DNA of 64,000 nucleotides. Source: Candidatus Electrothrix scaldis. GTDB taxonomy: Bacteria > Desulfobacterota > Desulfobulbia > Desulfobulbales > Desulfobulbaceae. Under the pieces are notes generated by a model. That model was not told where the DNA came from, did not search any database, and saw nothing but the letters and a program-made list of their open reading frames with translations. The stretch is taken from contig CP138355.1 in NCBI GenBank assembly GCA_033584155.1, positions 5,025,910 to 5,089,909 of the forward strand, written 5' to 3'. Both the position numbers and the translations under genes were made by a program. Within the stretch, counting starts at the first letter, position 1; every line of letters begins with the position of its first letter. Below are positions 1 through 9,000 of this stretch, piece after piece.

Positions 1-760
1 TATGACCATACTGATCCAAAAGATCAAGCAGGGCACCAACAAAAAAACCGCTGTCGCCCCTGAACAAAATCCGGGTTCCATTGGGAAGGTGTGCCAGAAG
101 TTGCTTGGTAAACTCGACAATACCATTACTTGTATAGGCATTGCCGCATCGAAGCCACCCTTGCAATATCTCTTTGCTTTCAGCGCAAAATGCAAGCAGA
201 GGATGATACGATTTTGCACCGCGTTTATGTGGATTAAACCCTTTGGCCGCTCCTTGCTGAGAACCGTATACCGTCTTTTCTGTGGAATCCACATCAACAA
301 CCAGACAGTGGGCTGCACCGACTTTACTTTTCCCGGATCGCAATCCCTTACGCCACATGCGAGCACGCAACCGATGATTAAGAACTTCCAGGTTATTGAT
401 ATGACGATAGCTGAATGTTCGAAAAAGGCGGCCAAAGGTTGTTTCGTCCGGGATTAACCGCCATCCTGCTATCCGGCAAAGTACGCTATCTGCCCAGACT
501 GTTGCAATATTGCTGATAGAACGAGCTCCGCCGATAATAGCTATCAAAGGGAGAAATATTATATCAACTGCATCATAAGTGGCGGTGGCTCCGCGTTGAT
601 GTTCTAAAGTTTCCTGGATAAGCTGGCCAACATTATGTTTTTGCAGGAACTTTACGGCAGGAATCAAGCCTGCCTGTGCTGTAACCCCTTTTGCTCCTTT
701 ATTAATTTGTATTTTTTTGGGCGAGACTCGGGCAGATCGTTTATTCTGTTTAGACTTCAT
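1..760 (-). CDS. IS1380-family DDE transposase, N-terminal part (cut by window edge)
   Basis: Reading the minus strand from an ATG at 760 gives about 253 codons without a stop, running off the window start. The product begins MKSKQNKRSARVSPKK. It carries VVDVDSTEKTVYG followed by GFNPHKRGAKSYHPLLAF, and later FRGDSGFF. These match the first and second catalytic aspartate regions of IS1380-type transposases (known family pattern: D-x-D-x-T...YG...GYNP..HPLL, then RxDSGF). The third acidic residue lies outside the window. The protein would catalyse cut-and-paste movement of its own element. The reading frame looks intact as far as visible, so the element may be recent. The neighbouring membrane ORF remnant at 800-1021 lacks its start, which suggests this element inserted into it. 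Confidence 0.85.
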   Translation of the reverse strand, partial: MKSKQNKRSARVSPKKIQINKGAKGVTAQAGLIPAVKFLQKHNVGQLIQETLEHQRGATATYDAVDIIFLPLIAIIGGARSISNIATVWADSVLCRIAGWRLIPDETTFGRLFRTFSYRHINNLEVLNHRLRARMWRKGLRSGKSKVGAAHCLVVDVDSTEKTVYGSQQGAAKGFNPHKRGAKSYHPLLAFCAESKEILQGWLRCGNAYTSNGIVEFTKQLLAHLPNGTRILFRGDSGFFVGALLDLLDQYGH

Positions 761-800
761 AAAAATAGTGACCCTCTTCTGTAGTAATTTTACCTTTAAC
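1..800 (-). mobile_element. Insertion sequence, IS1380 type, partial
   Basis: The left part of the window is occupied by the 5' half of an IS1380-type element. The outer terminal repeat must lie between the transposase start at 760 and about 840, but I could not fix its edge because the other end is outside the window. The downstream open frame that resumes without a start codon at about 800 supports a boundary close to there. Confidence 0.55.
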
Positions 801-1021
801 ATATTGAGGATTATACTATTTTTACGATACCCTTTCAACTAATTGCAGGATTTAGGTATCAATATGTCCTGTTCCTATTCGTCAGTTTCATTGCTCTTAT
901 CATAATCATGTTTATTCATCAGCGTGGCATAGACTGGAACAGAAAAACACGTACTATATTGTTGGGCATTGTAACGAACATATTAGGTGCGATAGCAATT
1001 GTAGCATTCTACTCTATATAA
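800..1021 (+). pseudogene. 3' remnant of a small membrane protein gene
   Basis: A frame open from 800 to a TAA at 1019-1021 has no upstream start before a TAA at 797. Its sequence contains two hydrophobic stretches (LFLFVSFIALIIIMFI and ILLGIVTNILGAIAIVAF) separated by the polar loop HQRGIDWNRKTR, as in a two-helix inner-membrane protein. It ends 7 bases before the Roco gene start, the spacing expected of a co-transcribed, translationally coupled pair. The missing 5' end lies where the insertion sequence begins, so I read it as a gene decapitated by the IS. The family is not recognised. Confidence 0.5.
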
Positions 1022-1028
1022 GGAAGCT

Positions 1029-3389
1029 ATGAACAAAGAAAACAAAAGGTTTACTGGCTACATATCTATCATTTCAGGCTCAGTCGCCTTGCTAGGTATA
1101 TTTATTATGTTCATATCTTTTATAGGGATGAACTTTGATATACTCACAAGTGTCATCATCATGCTGATAACAATATTATCTGCATTTCTCTATATATGGA
1201 TGCTCAAACAAGAGCAACGTCGCGCTGCCCAATTACAGGAGATTATCAAGTTGTCGCTGCTGACCCAGCTTGATCTCAGCGACAAGAACTTGACCAAACT
1301 GCCGCCCGAATTGTTCCAGCTAACCAAGTTGACGGGTCTGGAAGTTCTTAACCTCAGTGGTAATCAGTTTGCAACGTTTCCGCCGGAAATCTTTGAGCTG
1401 ACGAATTTGACACTGCTTGACCTCAGCAATAATCAGCTCACAGCTTTGCCGCCGAACATCCTTCAGCTAACTAATCTGGAAGTTCTCAACCTCAGCGGCA
1501 ACAAACTGACAACATTACCGCCGGAACTCTTCGAGCTGACGAGCCTGATCCTGCTTAACCTCAGCGGTAATCAGCTCACTAGCCTACCGCCAGAAATTCT
1601 TGGGCTGACAAATTTGACTCTGCTTGACCTCAGCAATAATCTGCTCAAGACTCTACCGCAGGAAATCACCCAGCTAACCAGACTGGAAAAGCTTTACCTT
1701 AAAGGCTGTCCGCTCACCTCACCTCCGGCAGAAACCGCACAACAGGGAATAGAGGCTGTGCGCAGCTATTTTGTCTCCCTGAAAGAAGACGTGCAGCCCT
1801 TAAATGAGGTAAAAGTTATCTTAATCGGTGATGGAGCAGCAGGAAAGACTTCCTTAGTCAAGAGGCTATTTGGCGAGAAGTTTGACCACTGCGAAGCCAC
1901 TACGCACGGCATCAATATCCATAACTGGCAGGTGCAGGCCGGGGACAAGGCCATCAAGGTCAATCTCTGGGACTTCGGCGGCCAAGAGATAATGCACGCC
2001 ACACATCAGTTCTTCCTTTCCCGCCGCAGCCTTTATGTGCTGGTCGTGGATGGCCGGAGAGATGAGCGGCCTGAATATTGGTTGCGGCACGTCGAGGCTT
2101 TCGGCGGAGACTCACCTGTCCTGATAGTCCTCAATAAGTACGATATCAACCCGAACTTTAATGTTAACCGACCTTTCCTGCAGGAAAAGTATCCAAACAT
2201 CAAGGCATTCTTTCGAACCTCTTGCGCAACCGGCCTAGGCATAGAGGATTTTCGGAAGATTCTAATTGGCGAGCTGACGCAGATACCTCTGGCCGAAACC
2301 CGTTGGCCGCAAAGCTGGTTTCGAGTCAAGCAGAGGATAGAGAATCTGAATAAACCATATATCAGCAGTAATGAATACGCATCCCTCTGTAAAGAGGAAG
2401 GCATCACGGAGCAAGATAGTCAAGAGGTGCTGGTTGACTTCCTCAATGATCTAGGCGCAGCCGTACATTTCGATGACTATGTTCTGAATGCCATGTATGT
2501 GCTTGATCCGCTCTGGGTGACGCAGGCAGTGTATAAGATCATCACGGCCAAGGAGATAACGGACAGCAACGGTCTTCTGCATGTGGCAAGCCTGACGGAA
2601 ATTCTGCGGCATGAAGAAGGGGAAAAGCACTCCTGGCCGGTACATACGCATGTATTTATTCTGGAGCTGATGAAAAAGTTTCAGCTCTGCTGGGGTATAG
2701 GCGAACAGGCAGTGCTCCTCCCGCAGCTCATTCCTGTTGATGAACCGGAATTTGTCTTTGACTATAGCGGCTCATTGAGTTTCGTTCTTCAGTATCAGGA
2801 TTTCCTTCCTCCCTCGGTTTTTCCTCACTTCATGGTCAAGGTGCATCAAAGTATCAAGCCGGGTCTATGCTGGCGGACTGGGGTGGTGCTGACGGACCAA
2901 CGGAGCGGGGCACAGGCCTTAGTCAAGGCGGATGTGGAAGCTCGACGTATCAATCTCTGGGTGCATGGCGAACGCCCTAGGGAGTATCTGCACTATCTCC
3001 GCTATCTGCTGGCCGATATTAACAGCAGCTTTGAGAAACTCACCGTCAGCGAGCGCGTGCCCATGCCGGATGACCCGCAACGGACAGCGGACTATGAGAC
3101 ACTTCGGAAATGTGCAGAGCGGGGCATCGAGCGATACATGCCGGACGGATCTGACAAAGATTACAGTGTGCGTCAACTGCTTGGCTTGGTGCAGCCCAAG
3201 AATAGATATGAATTGCTCGGGCTGGCTAAAAAGGTTGATCCCCAAGATGAGGACAAAGATTTTTTAGCTGAACTGCTTACCGGAATAGTTCCATCCAAGG
3301 TGACCGTACTCGGGATAACCTTTAACCTCCACGGCTTCTTCAAGGAGCTGCTGGCTCGGCAGAAGCAGAAGCGCAGGCAGGGCAAATAA
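1029..3389 (+). CDS. Roco-family protein: two TM helices, leucine-rich repeats, Roc GTPase, COR
   Basis: The 786-residue product starts with two hydrophobic helices (about residues 10-35 and 38-60), so it is probably anchored in the inner membrane, which is unusual because most Roco proteins are soluble. Residues about 75-230 are six to seven leucine-rich repeats of the LxxLxLSxNxLxxLPPEI type. The Roc GTPase follows, with P-loop GDGAAGKTS near residue 265, the switch motif WDFGGQE near 314 and the base-specificity motif NKYD near 368. A COR dimerisation region continues to the C-terminus (about 430-780). Family knowledge: Roco proteins are dimerising GTPases that act as signalling switches. 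The input and output here are unknown. The start ATG is preceded by a GGAAGC ribosome site directly after the upstream membrane-gene remnant. Confidence 0.93.
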   Translation: MNKENKRFTGYISIISGSVALLGIFIMFISFIGMNFDILTSVIIMLITILSAFLYIWMLKQEQRRAAQLQEIIKLSLLTQLDLSDKNLTKLPPELFQLTKLTGLEVLNLSGNQFATFPPEIFELTNLTLLDLSNNQLTALPPNILQLTNLEVLNLSGNKLTTLPPELFELTSLILLNLSGNQLTSLPPEILGLTNLTLLDLSNNLLKTLPQEITQLTRLEKLYLKGCPLTSPPAETAQQGIEAVRSYFVSLKEDVQPLNEVKVILIGDGAAGKTSLVKRLFGEKFDHCEATTHGINIHNWQVQAGDKAIKVNLWDFGGQEIMHATHQFFLSRRSLYVLVVDGRRDERPEYWLRHVEAFGGDSPVLIVLNKYDINPNFNVNRPFLQEKYPNIKAFFRTSCATGLGIEDFRKILIGELTQIPLAETRWPQSWFRVKQRIENLNKPYISSNEYASLCKEEGITEQDSQEVLVDFLNDLGAAVHFDDYVLNAMYVLDPLWVTQAVYKIITAKEITDSNGLLHVASLTEILRHEEGEKHSWPVHTHVFILELMKKFQLCWGIGEQAVLLPQLIPVDEPEFVFDYSGSLSFVLQYQDFLPPSVFPHFMVKVHQSIKPGLCWRTGVVLTDQRSGAQALVKADVEARRINLWVHGERPREYLHYLRYLLADINSSFEKLTVSERVPMPDDPQRTADYETLRKCAERGIERYMPDGSDKDYSVRQLLGLVQPKNRYELLGLAKKVDPQDEDKDFLAELLTGIVPSKVTVLGITFNLHGFFKELLARQKQKRRQGK

Positions 3390-3533
3390 AACTCACCAGT
3401 GACTTTATCAGAAACTTACCGGTTAGTTTATCCTCAACTCACCAGTGACTTTTCAAAGAACTTACTTACTTAGTTTACCAGGAACTCACCAGTGAGTTTC
3501 AGAAGAACCACCCGGTGAGTTTCAAGAGAACTT
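3390..3533. repeat. Degenerate 23-24 bp tandem repeat, six units, each partly palindromic
   Basis: Immediately after the Roco stop codon the sequence repeats with a period of 23-24 bases. Strong units start at 3390, 3436 and 3483, and weaker ones lie halfway between. The best unit contains the perfect dyad AACTCACCAGTGAGTT (7-bp arms, CA centre) starting at 3483. Alternate units are diverged (for example AAACTTACCGGTTAGTTT), keeping the dyad form. There are no unique spacers, so it is not a CRISPR array. Possible roles are a transcript-end structure for the Roco mRNA or a binding array for a dimeric protein. I see no direct evidence for either. Confidence 0.8.
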
Positions 3534-3562
3534 CCCCCATGAGAAGGCGGGGCCAGCCTGAA

Positions 3563-3748
3563 TCAGGATATATCTTTCGGCTCAGTAAGTGACCTGATTC
3601 CTTCCAGTATCTCAAGGAACCGCTACTTGGAAACCTGACCATTGAAGAGGTTATTTTGAACAACGAGATACGGATGACGATAGCCCGGCTCCGAACCTCT
3701 CGGCTCACCCAAATCGAGCCAATAGATCTCCCCCTGCCGAATCACCAC
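3563..3748 (-). pseudogene. mazF-type toxin gene, collapsed by internal deletion and a stop codon
   Basis: Overlapping the end of the antitoxin gene, a GTG start at 3748 or 3745 opens a frame reading VVIRQGEIYWLDLGEPRGSE then PGYRHPYLVVQNNLFN, the typical N-terminus of MazF/PemK ribonucleases. It then passes through GQVSK to an in-frame TAG at 3623-3625. Directly after the TAG the same frame reads RFLEILEGIRSLTEPKDIS and stops at 3563; this resembles the C-terminal helix of the same family. The middle of the toxin (roughly 50 residues, including the beta strands after QNN) is missing. Total coding is about 60 residues against the usual 110 or so. The toxin is therefore almost certainly dead, leaving the antitoxin as an orphan. 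Confidence 0.75.
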
Positions 3749-4014
3749 GGCTCCTGCTCTGTTATCCCCTGCTGCACATTCCGCATTGATCGGACAATAT
3801 TTTCTTCTTCCTCTGTCGGCTCGTCCTTATACACCGCATTCAGCTGATCAAGCAGACGCTGATTCCGCCGTCTCTCCATAAACTCAAGCAATGCCTGCCT
3901 GATCACACCGCTTCTGGACGTATTCAGGTCACGAGCCGTCTCTTTGACTTCATTGAACAGATGCTCATCCAAGGAAATCGCTGTTTTTATCCCGGACATA
4001 CTTTCTTTCCTCAT
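3742..4014 (-). CDS. Ribbon-helix-helix antitoxin (CopG-like), partner of the broken mazF
   Basis: The 90-residue product has an N-terminal ribbon-helix-helix: the strand KTAISLDEHLFNEV followed by RDLNTSRSGVIRQALLEFME. Family members bind DNA as dimers through this strand and repress their own operon, while an acidic C-terminal tail (here YKDEPTEEEENIVRSM) neutralises the toxin. The start is either the ATG at 4014 or the internal ATG at residue 6 (4 kDa of difference is not at stake; the fold begins after it). Its stop overlaps the GTG start of the toxin remnant, the normal arrangement of antitoxin before toxin. With mazF deleted, this gene may persist as a repressor only. Confidence 0.8.
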   Translation of the reverse strand: MRKESMSGIKTAISLDEHLFNEVKETARDLNTSRSGVIRQALLEFMERRRNQRLLDQLNAVYKDEPTEEEENIVRSMRNVQQGITEQEPW

Positions 4015-4151
4015 AAGATCGTATTACTATGCTTGTTCTTATTATGATGCAGCTTCATATCGCTGTCAACACCTTTGACCGCCGAGAGAAGGCACTGCCT
4101 GTACCCGAAAAATAATGCAAGAATGCTATTGTAAAAAACAGGAGAAGCAAC

Positions 4152-5984
4152 ATGGCAATCCCCCTTCGCAGCAACGAAACGACCCAAGGCAGAAGAATGG
4201 CCGGAGCGCGCGCCCTGTGGCGGGCCAACGGCATGACCGAAGAACAGATCGGCAAACCTATTATCGCGGTGGTCAACTCCTTCACCCAGATGGTGCCCGG
4301 CCATGTCCATCTGCACGAGATCGGCCAGCAGGTGAAGCGACAGATCGAAGCACAGGGCTGCTTTGCTGCTGAGTTTAACACCATCGCCATTGACGACGGC
4401 ATTGCCATGGGCCACGACGGTATGCTCTACTCCCTGCCCTCCCGCGAGCTGATCGCCGACTCGGTGGAGTATATGTGCAACGCCCATAAGGTGGATGCCA
4501 TGATCTGCATCAGCAACTGCGACAAGATCACACCGGGGATGCTCATGGCTGCCATGCGCCTGAATATTCCGGCCATCTTTGTTTCCGGCGGGCCGATGGA
4601 AGCGGGTCGGGTTAAAGGACAGGAACGCGGTTACGACCTGATTGATGCAATGGTCATGGCAGGCGACCAGGCGGTCTCTGATGAGGAAATCGCTGAAGTG
4701 GAGCGGGCGGCCTGTCCCACCTGCGGTTCCTGCTCCGGCATGTTCACGGCCAACTCCATGAACTGCCTCACCGAGGCCCTGGGACTGTCCCTGCCCGGCA
4801 ACGGTACTGTGGTGGCCACCCACACCAATCGCCTTGCCCTGTTCGAGCAGGCAGCCGCCCGCATCGTGGCTATGTGCCAGGCATGGTACGGCAACGAAGA
4901 TGGTTCGGTACTGCCCCGTTCCATTGCCAGCAAGGCCGCATTCAACAATGCGATGGCCCTGGATATCGCGATGGGCGGTTCCACCAACACCGTGCTCCAT
5001 ATCCTGGCTGTAGCCTACGAGGCCGGGGTGGATTTTACCATGCAGGATATTGATGCCCTGTCCCGCAAGGTGCCCAACCTCTGCAAGGTGGCCCCTTCTG
5101 CTGCCTATCATGTAGAGGATGTGAACCGGGCAGGCGGTATCCTGGGAATTCTCGGCGAACTGGATAGGGCTGGTTTACTGGAAACATCAGTGAGCAGGGC
5201 CGACGGTCTGACCCTGGCGCAGGCCCTGGCGCAGTTTGATATTGCCGGAGACAGCGCAGGCGAAGCAGCCCGTAGCCTCTACGCCAGTGCGCCGGGCAAT
5301 AAAGGCCGCAATCTGGTCATGGGATCACAGGACACCCTGTACGATGCGCTGGATACAGATCGGGAAAAAGGCTGCATTCGTGATATGGAGCATGCCTATT
5401 CCAAGGACGGTGGACTGGCGGTGCTGTACGGAAATATTGCTGAGAACGGCTGCATCGTGAAAACCGCAGGGGTTGACCCGTCCATCCTCCATTTTCAGGG
5501 TAAGGCCAAGGTCTTTCATTCGCAGGAGGCAGCCTGCGAGGGCATTCTGGGCGGAGAGATTACAGCAGGTGATGTGGTCTTTATCCTCTATGAGGGTCCC
5601 AAAGGTGGACCGGGGATGCAGGAGATGCTCTATCCTACCTCCTACCTGAAGTCCATGCACCTCGGAGCAGCATGCGCTCTGGTCACGGACGGACGCTTTT
5701 CCGGGGGCACTGCCGGTCTGTCTATCGGCCATGCCTCCCCGGAAGCAGCAGACGGCGGGGCTATCGGGCTGGTCCGGGATGGCGATCCCATTGATATTAA
5801 CATCCCGGAACGGAGTATTTCTCTCCAGATCAGCGCAGAGGAACTTGCCCAACGTCGTCAGGAAGAAGAGGCCCGTGGCCATAAAGCCTTTACTCCCAAC
5901 CGGGAGAGAACAGTTCCCAAGTCCTTGCAGGTCTATGCCCGTTTTGCCGCTTCAGCGGACAAGGGGGCGGTACGGATGCTGTAG
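4152..5984 (+). CDS. ilvD: Dihydroxy-acid dehydratase
   Basis: This 610-residue protein dehydrates 2,3-dihydroxy-isovalerate and 2,3-dihydroxy-3-methylvalerate to the 2-oxo acids, the penultimate shared step of valine and isoleucine synthesis in the cytoplasm. It shows the iron-sulfur ligand regions [10 protein letters not shown] (Cys about 123) and [11 protein letters not shown] (Cys about 188-194), and the late signature [20 protein letters not shown] carrying the conserved active-site serine region. Length is normal for the family. The start is fixed by an AGGAGAAG ribosome site ending about 5 bases before the ATG. It stands alone: no other branched-chain synthesis gene is adjacent. A long antisense frame over it is only a codon-bias shadow. 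Confidence 0.97.
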   Translation: MAIPLRSNETTQGRRMAGARALWRANGMTEEQIGKPIIAVVNSFTQMVPGHVHLHEIGQQVKRQIEAQGCFAAEFNTIAIDDGIAMGHDGMLYSLPSRELIADSVEYMCNAHKVDAMICISNCDKITPGMLMAAMRLNIPAIFVSGGPMEAGRVKGQERGYDLIDAMVMAGDQAVSDEEIAEVERAACPTCGSCSGMFTANSMNCLTEALGLSLPGNGTVVATHTNRLALFEQAAARIVAMCQAWYGNEDGSVLPRSIASKAAFNNAMALDIAMGGSTNTVLHILAVAYEAGVDFTMQDIDALSRKVPNLCKVAPSAAYHVEDVNRAGGILGILGELDRAGLLETSVSRADGLTLAQALAQFDIAGDSAGEAARSLYASAPGNKGRNLVMGSQDTLYDALDTDREKGCIRDMEHAYSKDGGLAVLYGNIAENGCIVKTAGVDPSILHFQGKAKVFHSQEAACEGILGGEITAGDVVFILYEGPKGGPGMQEMLYPTSYLKSMHLGAACALVTDGRFSGGTAGLSIGHASPEAADGGAIGLVRDGDPIDINIPERSISLQISAEELAQRRQEEEARGHKAFTPNRERTVPKSLQVYARFAASADKGAVRML

Positions 5985-5991
5985 ATTGCCT

Positions 5992-6070
5992 AGGGGCAGG
6001 CCCCTGTGCCTGTCCTGTTGGAACTGCCCGGCCCGGATAGTAAAAAGGGCGGACACAGGGATCCGCCCCT
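5992..6070. repeat. Intergenic inverted repeat, TRTAGGGG family copy A
   Basis: Two arms of about 24 bases (5992-6015 and 6047-6070) are imperfect inverted copies of each other around a 31-base centre. The outer ends read AGGGGC and GCCCCT. It lies between the convergent ilvD and hybrid-kinase genes and could fold into a long stem that ends both transcripts. On the minus strand it begins GTAGGGGCGG, as in the other copies in this window. Confidence 0.7.
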
Positions 6071-6081
6071 ACCTACATCAA

Positions 6082-9000
6082 TCACCCAAAAAAACGATCC
6101 AGTTCCGCAAAGACCGCATCCAGTTCCTTGACGACCTTGCGGAACTGCTCATCCCTTGCCTGTTCCTGTACCTGCCCCTCTTCCCGGCAAAGCATCTCTA
6201 ACTGTAACGCCTCTTCCTGAAGCCGAGTTGCACCCACTGTTCCAGCAATACCTTTCAGGGTATGAGCTAAGCGAGTCGGTGCAGCAGGATCTTCTCCAGC
6301 CTGTGCATCCTGGAACTGTTGGGCAAAACTCCCCTGATCCTTCCGAAAGAGCAGCAAAACCTGACGATAGATCTCAGGATCATTCATGGTATTCTTCATG
6401 CCCTTACCCGCCTCAATACCTGTAAGACCAAAGAGACTGACAGGCTCCTTGACAGGGGCTTTCTTTACTTCCGGTTCCTGCACGGGCTGTTTCTTCTTCG
6501 CTGCTGGCATTAAACTCTCAGGATGCATCAGGCGTGCCATCATGGCAAACATCTCTTCCTCACGAAAGGGCTTGCCGATATGCCCGTCCATACCTGCCGC
6601 CTTGCTTTTTTCCCGATCACCAGCCATCACATTGGCTGTCAAGGCAATAACAGGTAGCTCACTGAACTTGGGATCCTTGCGTATCTCTGCGCAGGCAGTG
6701 TACCCATCCATCACTGGCATCTGAATATCCATGAGGACACAGTCGAACTCCTGCTGTCCGAGGATAGCCAACGCCTCTTCACCGTTATCGGCAAGAGTCA
6801 CATCTATACCCTGACGACTGAGCATAAGCTGAGCGACCTCCTGATTGATCTGATTATCCTCCACCAGCAGGACTCTCGTCCCTTGAAGAAGCCTGATGAT
6901 CTCGGCCAAATCAGCTTGTTTTTCAATCTCAGCATAGGGACTGCCGATCTGCTGGGGCAGAATAAAATGAAAGCAGGATCCCTGCTCATAGGCACTCTCT
7001 GCCCAAATCTTCCCGCCCATCATTTCAACCAGCCGTTTACAGATAGATAAGCCCAAGCCAGTCCCCCCGTATTTACGGGTAATCGAATTATCTGCCTGAC
7101 TGAAGAGCTGAAAGAGCCCCTTTTGCTGCTCCAGGGTCATGCCAATACCGGTATCTGTCACGCTGAAATGAAGAACCACCTGCTCTTCTGTCCTATCCAG
7201 GAGCTCAACAGAGATAGAGACACTCCCCTTGTCCGTGAACTTAATCGCATTATTGACCAAATTGACCAGAATCTGCCCCAGACGTAAGGGATCCCCCTGT
7301 AAAATATCCGGGACATTATCGGCTACATCAATATGCAAAAGCAGCCCCTTTTCCTCCGACTTCAACCCAATAAGATTATAAAGATTATCAAATACAGCAT
7401 GCAAATGGTAATGAATAATCTCCAAGCCCATCTTGCCTGCTTCAATCTTGGAAAAATCGAGGATATCATTTAAAATCCCGAGTAACTGCTCAGCAGAATG
7501 ATGCGCCTTAGCAATATAATTCCGTTGCTCTGTGCTCAGTTCCGTTTCCAGAGCAAGCTTGGACATCCCGATAATAGCGTTCATCGGGGTACGGAGCTCA
7601 TGGCTCATATTGGCAAGAAACTTTGATTTAGCCTGACTGGCAGCCTCTGCATGCTGCTGCGCTCCAATAAGCTCCTGCTCGATTTCTTTCCTGGCCGTTA
7701 TATCCAGCACAGAACCTATGGACTGCAAAGGCTTCCCGGTATCATCGTACTCGGTCTCCCCCCGCTCAAGTACATACTTGATCCGCCCATCCTCCATCAG
7801 CAGCCTATGCTCAGAGCAAAAAGGCTCCCTGCTGAGCACTGCATCTGTATAGGTAGCACTGACCATCTGCCGATCATCAGGATGCACTCGCTCAAGAAAT
7901 GTATGCCAGGAAGACTTAACCGTCTCATCAAATTCCAGGATAGCATACATTTCCGGGGACCATTCCTGCGCATTATCAGGCAGCGTCTGTCGCCAACTGC
8001 CCAGCCCGGCAATCTGCTGGGTCTGGGCCAAAAACTGCTCACTCTTCTTCAACTTTTTCTCAGCCAAACGCTCTGCTGTAATTTCACGACCGATAATCAC
8101 CAAGGCCTTACGTTGCCCATCCGGAAAGAACAAGGGCATCTTTCGCACTTCAAAGACCTGCTCCTGCCCATCGGCTCCCAGAACCTCCTCGTAATCAATA
8201 AACATCTCCTTGACCTGCCAGGCCTCCTGATCACTGGTAATACAGGAGAGATGGGATCTTCTCCAGCCAAGACGCTCTTCAGCAAGCTCCAGATCGTTCT
8301 TTCCTTGCCAGGGATAGTCTTCAATCTGGAACAATTCTCTCGCCGTCCGATTCGTCAGCTGCCAACGCCCTTCCCCATCCTTGAGAAAGGCGGCATCGGG
8401 CAAGGTTTCCATAAAGGTAATCAGGTTTTCATAATTTGCCTGCCTCTGGGTCTCAGCCTCTTTTCTTTGGGTGATATCTATATGCACCCCCATAAAACGC
8501 TCCACCTCCCCTTGAAGGCCCCGACGGACAACTCGCCCTACATCACGAATCCACGTCCATTGCCCACCAAAGCTACGCACCCGATATTCTGTACAATAGC
8601 AATTATCGTCACCACCAAAAAAAAGTTCCCGAATCGCTATAACCTCCTGAAGATCAGCAGGATGAACCCAGTCCATCCACTGTTTCATGGTAAAGGGTAC
8701 ATCTCCTTGTGGAGGATAGCCCAGCATGGTGAAAAAGATATCATTGGTGTACACAGCATCACCATCCAGAGGGCGCCAATCCCATATCCCCAGATCTGCC
8801 ACCTCCAAAGCAAGGGCCAATTGCTGGCGGCTCTCCTCCAACACAGCGCCGGATTCCACCAACTGCAGCTCTGTCTTACGCAAGACATGATAATAAAAAA
8901 CCAGCAGCAGAACTGCCAAACCCAATAAGATCAAGAGGAAACAATTATTCATCCTCCGGGCAAGCAGCAGCTCTTTGAGCTCATCATGAACAAAGACCAG

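Noticed and set aside
3390..3533. Possible CRISPR array
   Set aside because: Units are adjacent and diverged with no unique spacers, and no cas gene lies near.
4011..5111. Long minus-strand frame (366 codons) opposite ilvD
   Set aside because: It lies antisense to a clear, full-length ilvD and its composition (many His, Gly) is that of a codon-bias shadow.
7651..8928. Long plus-strand frame (425 codons) inside the hybrid kinase
   Set aside because: Antisense to conserved PAS and HisKA coding sequence, no domain and no ribosome site.
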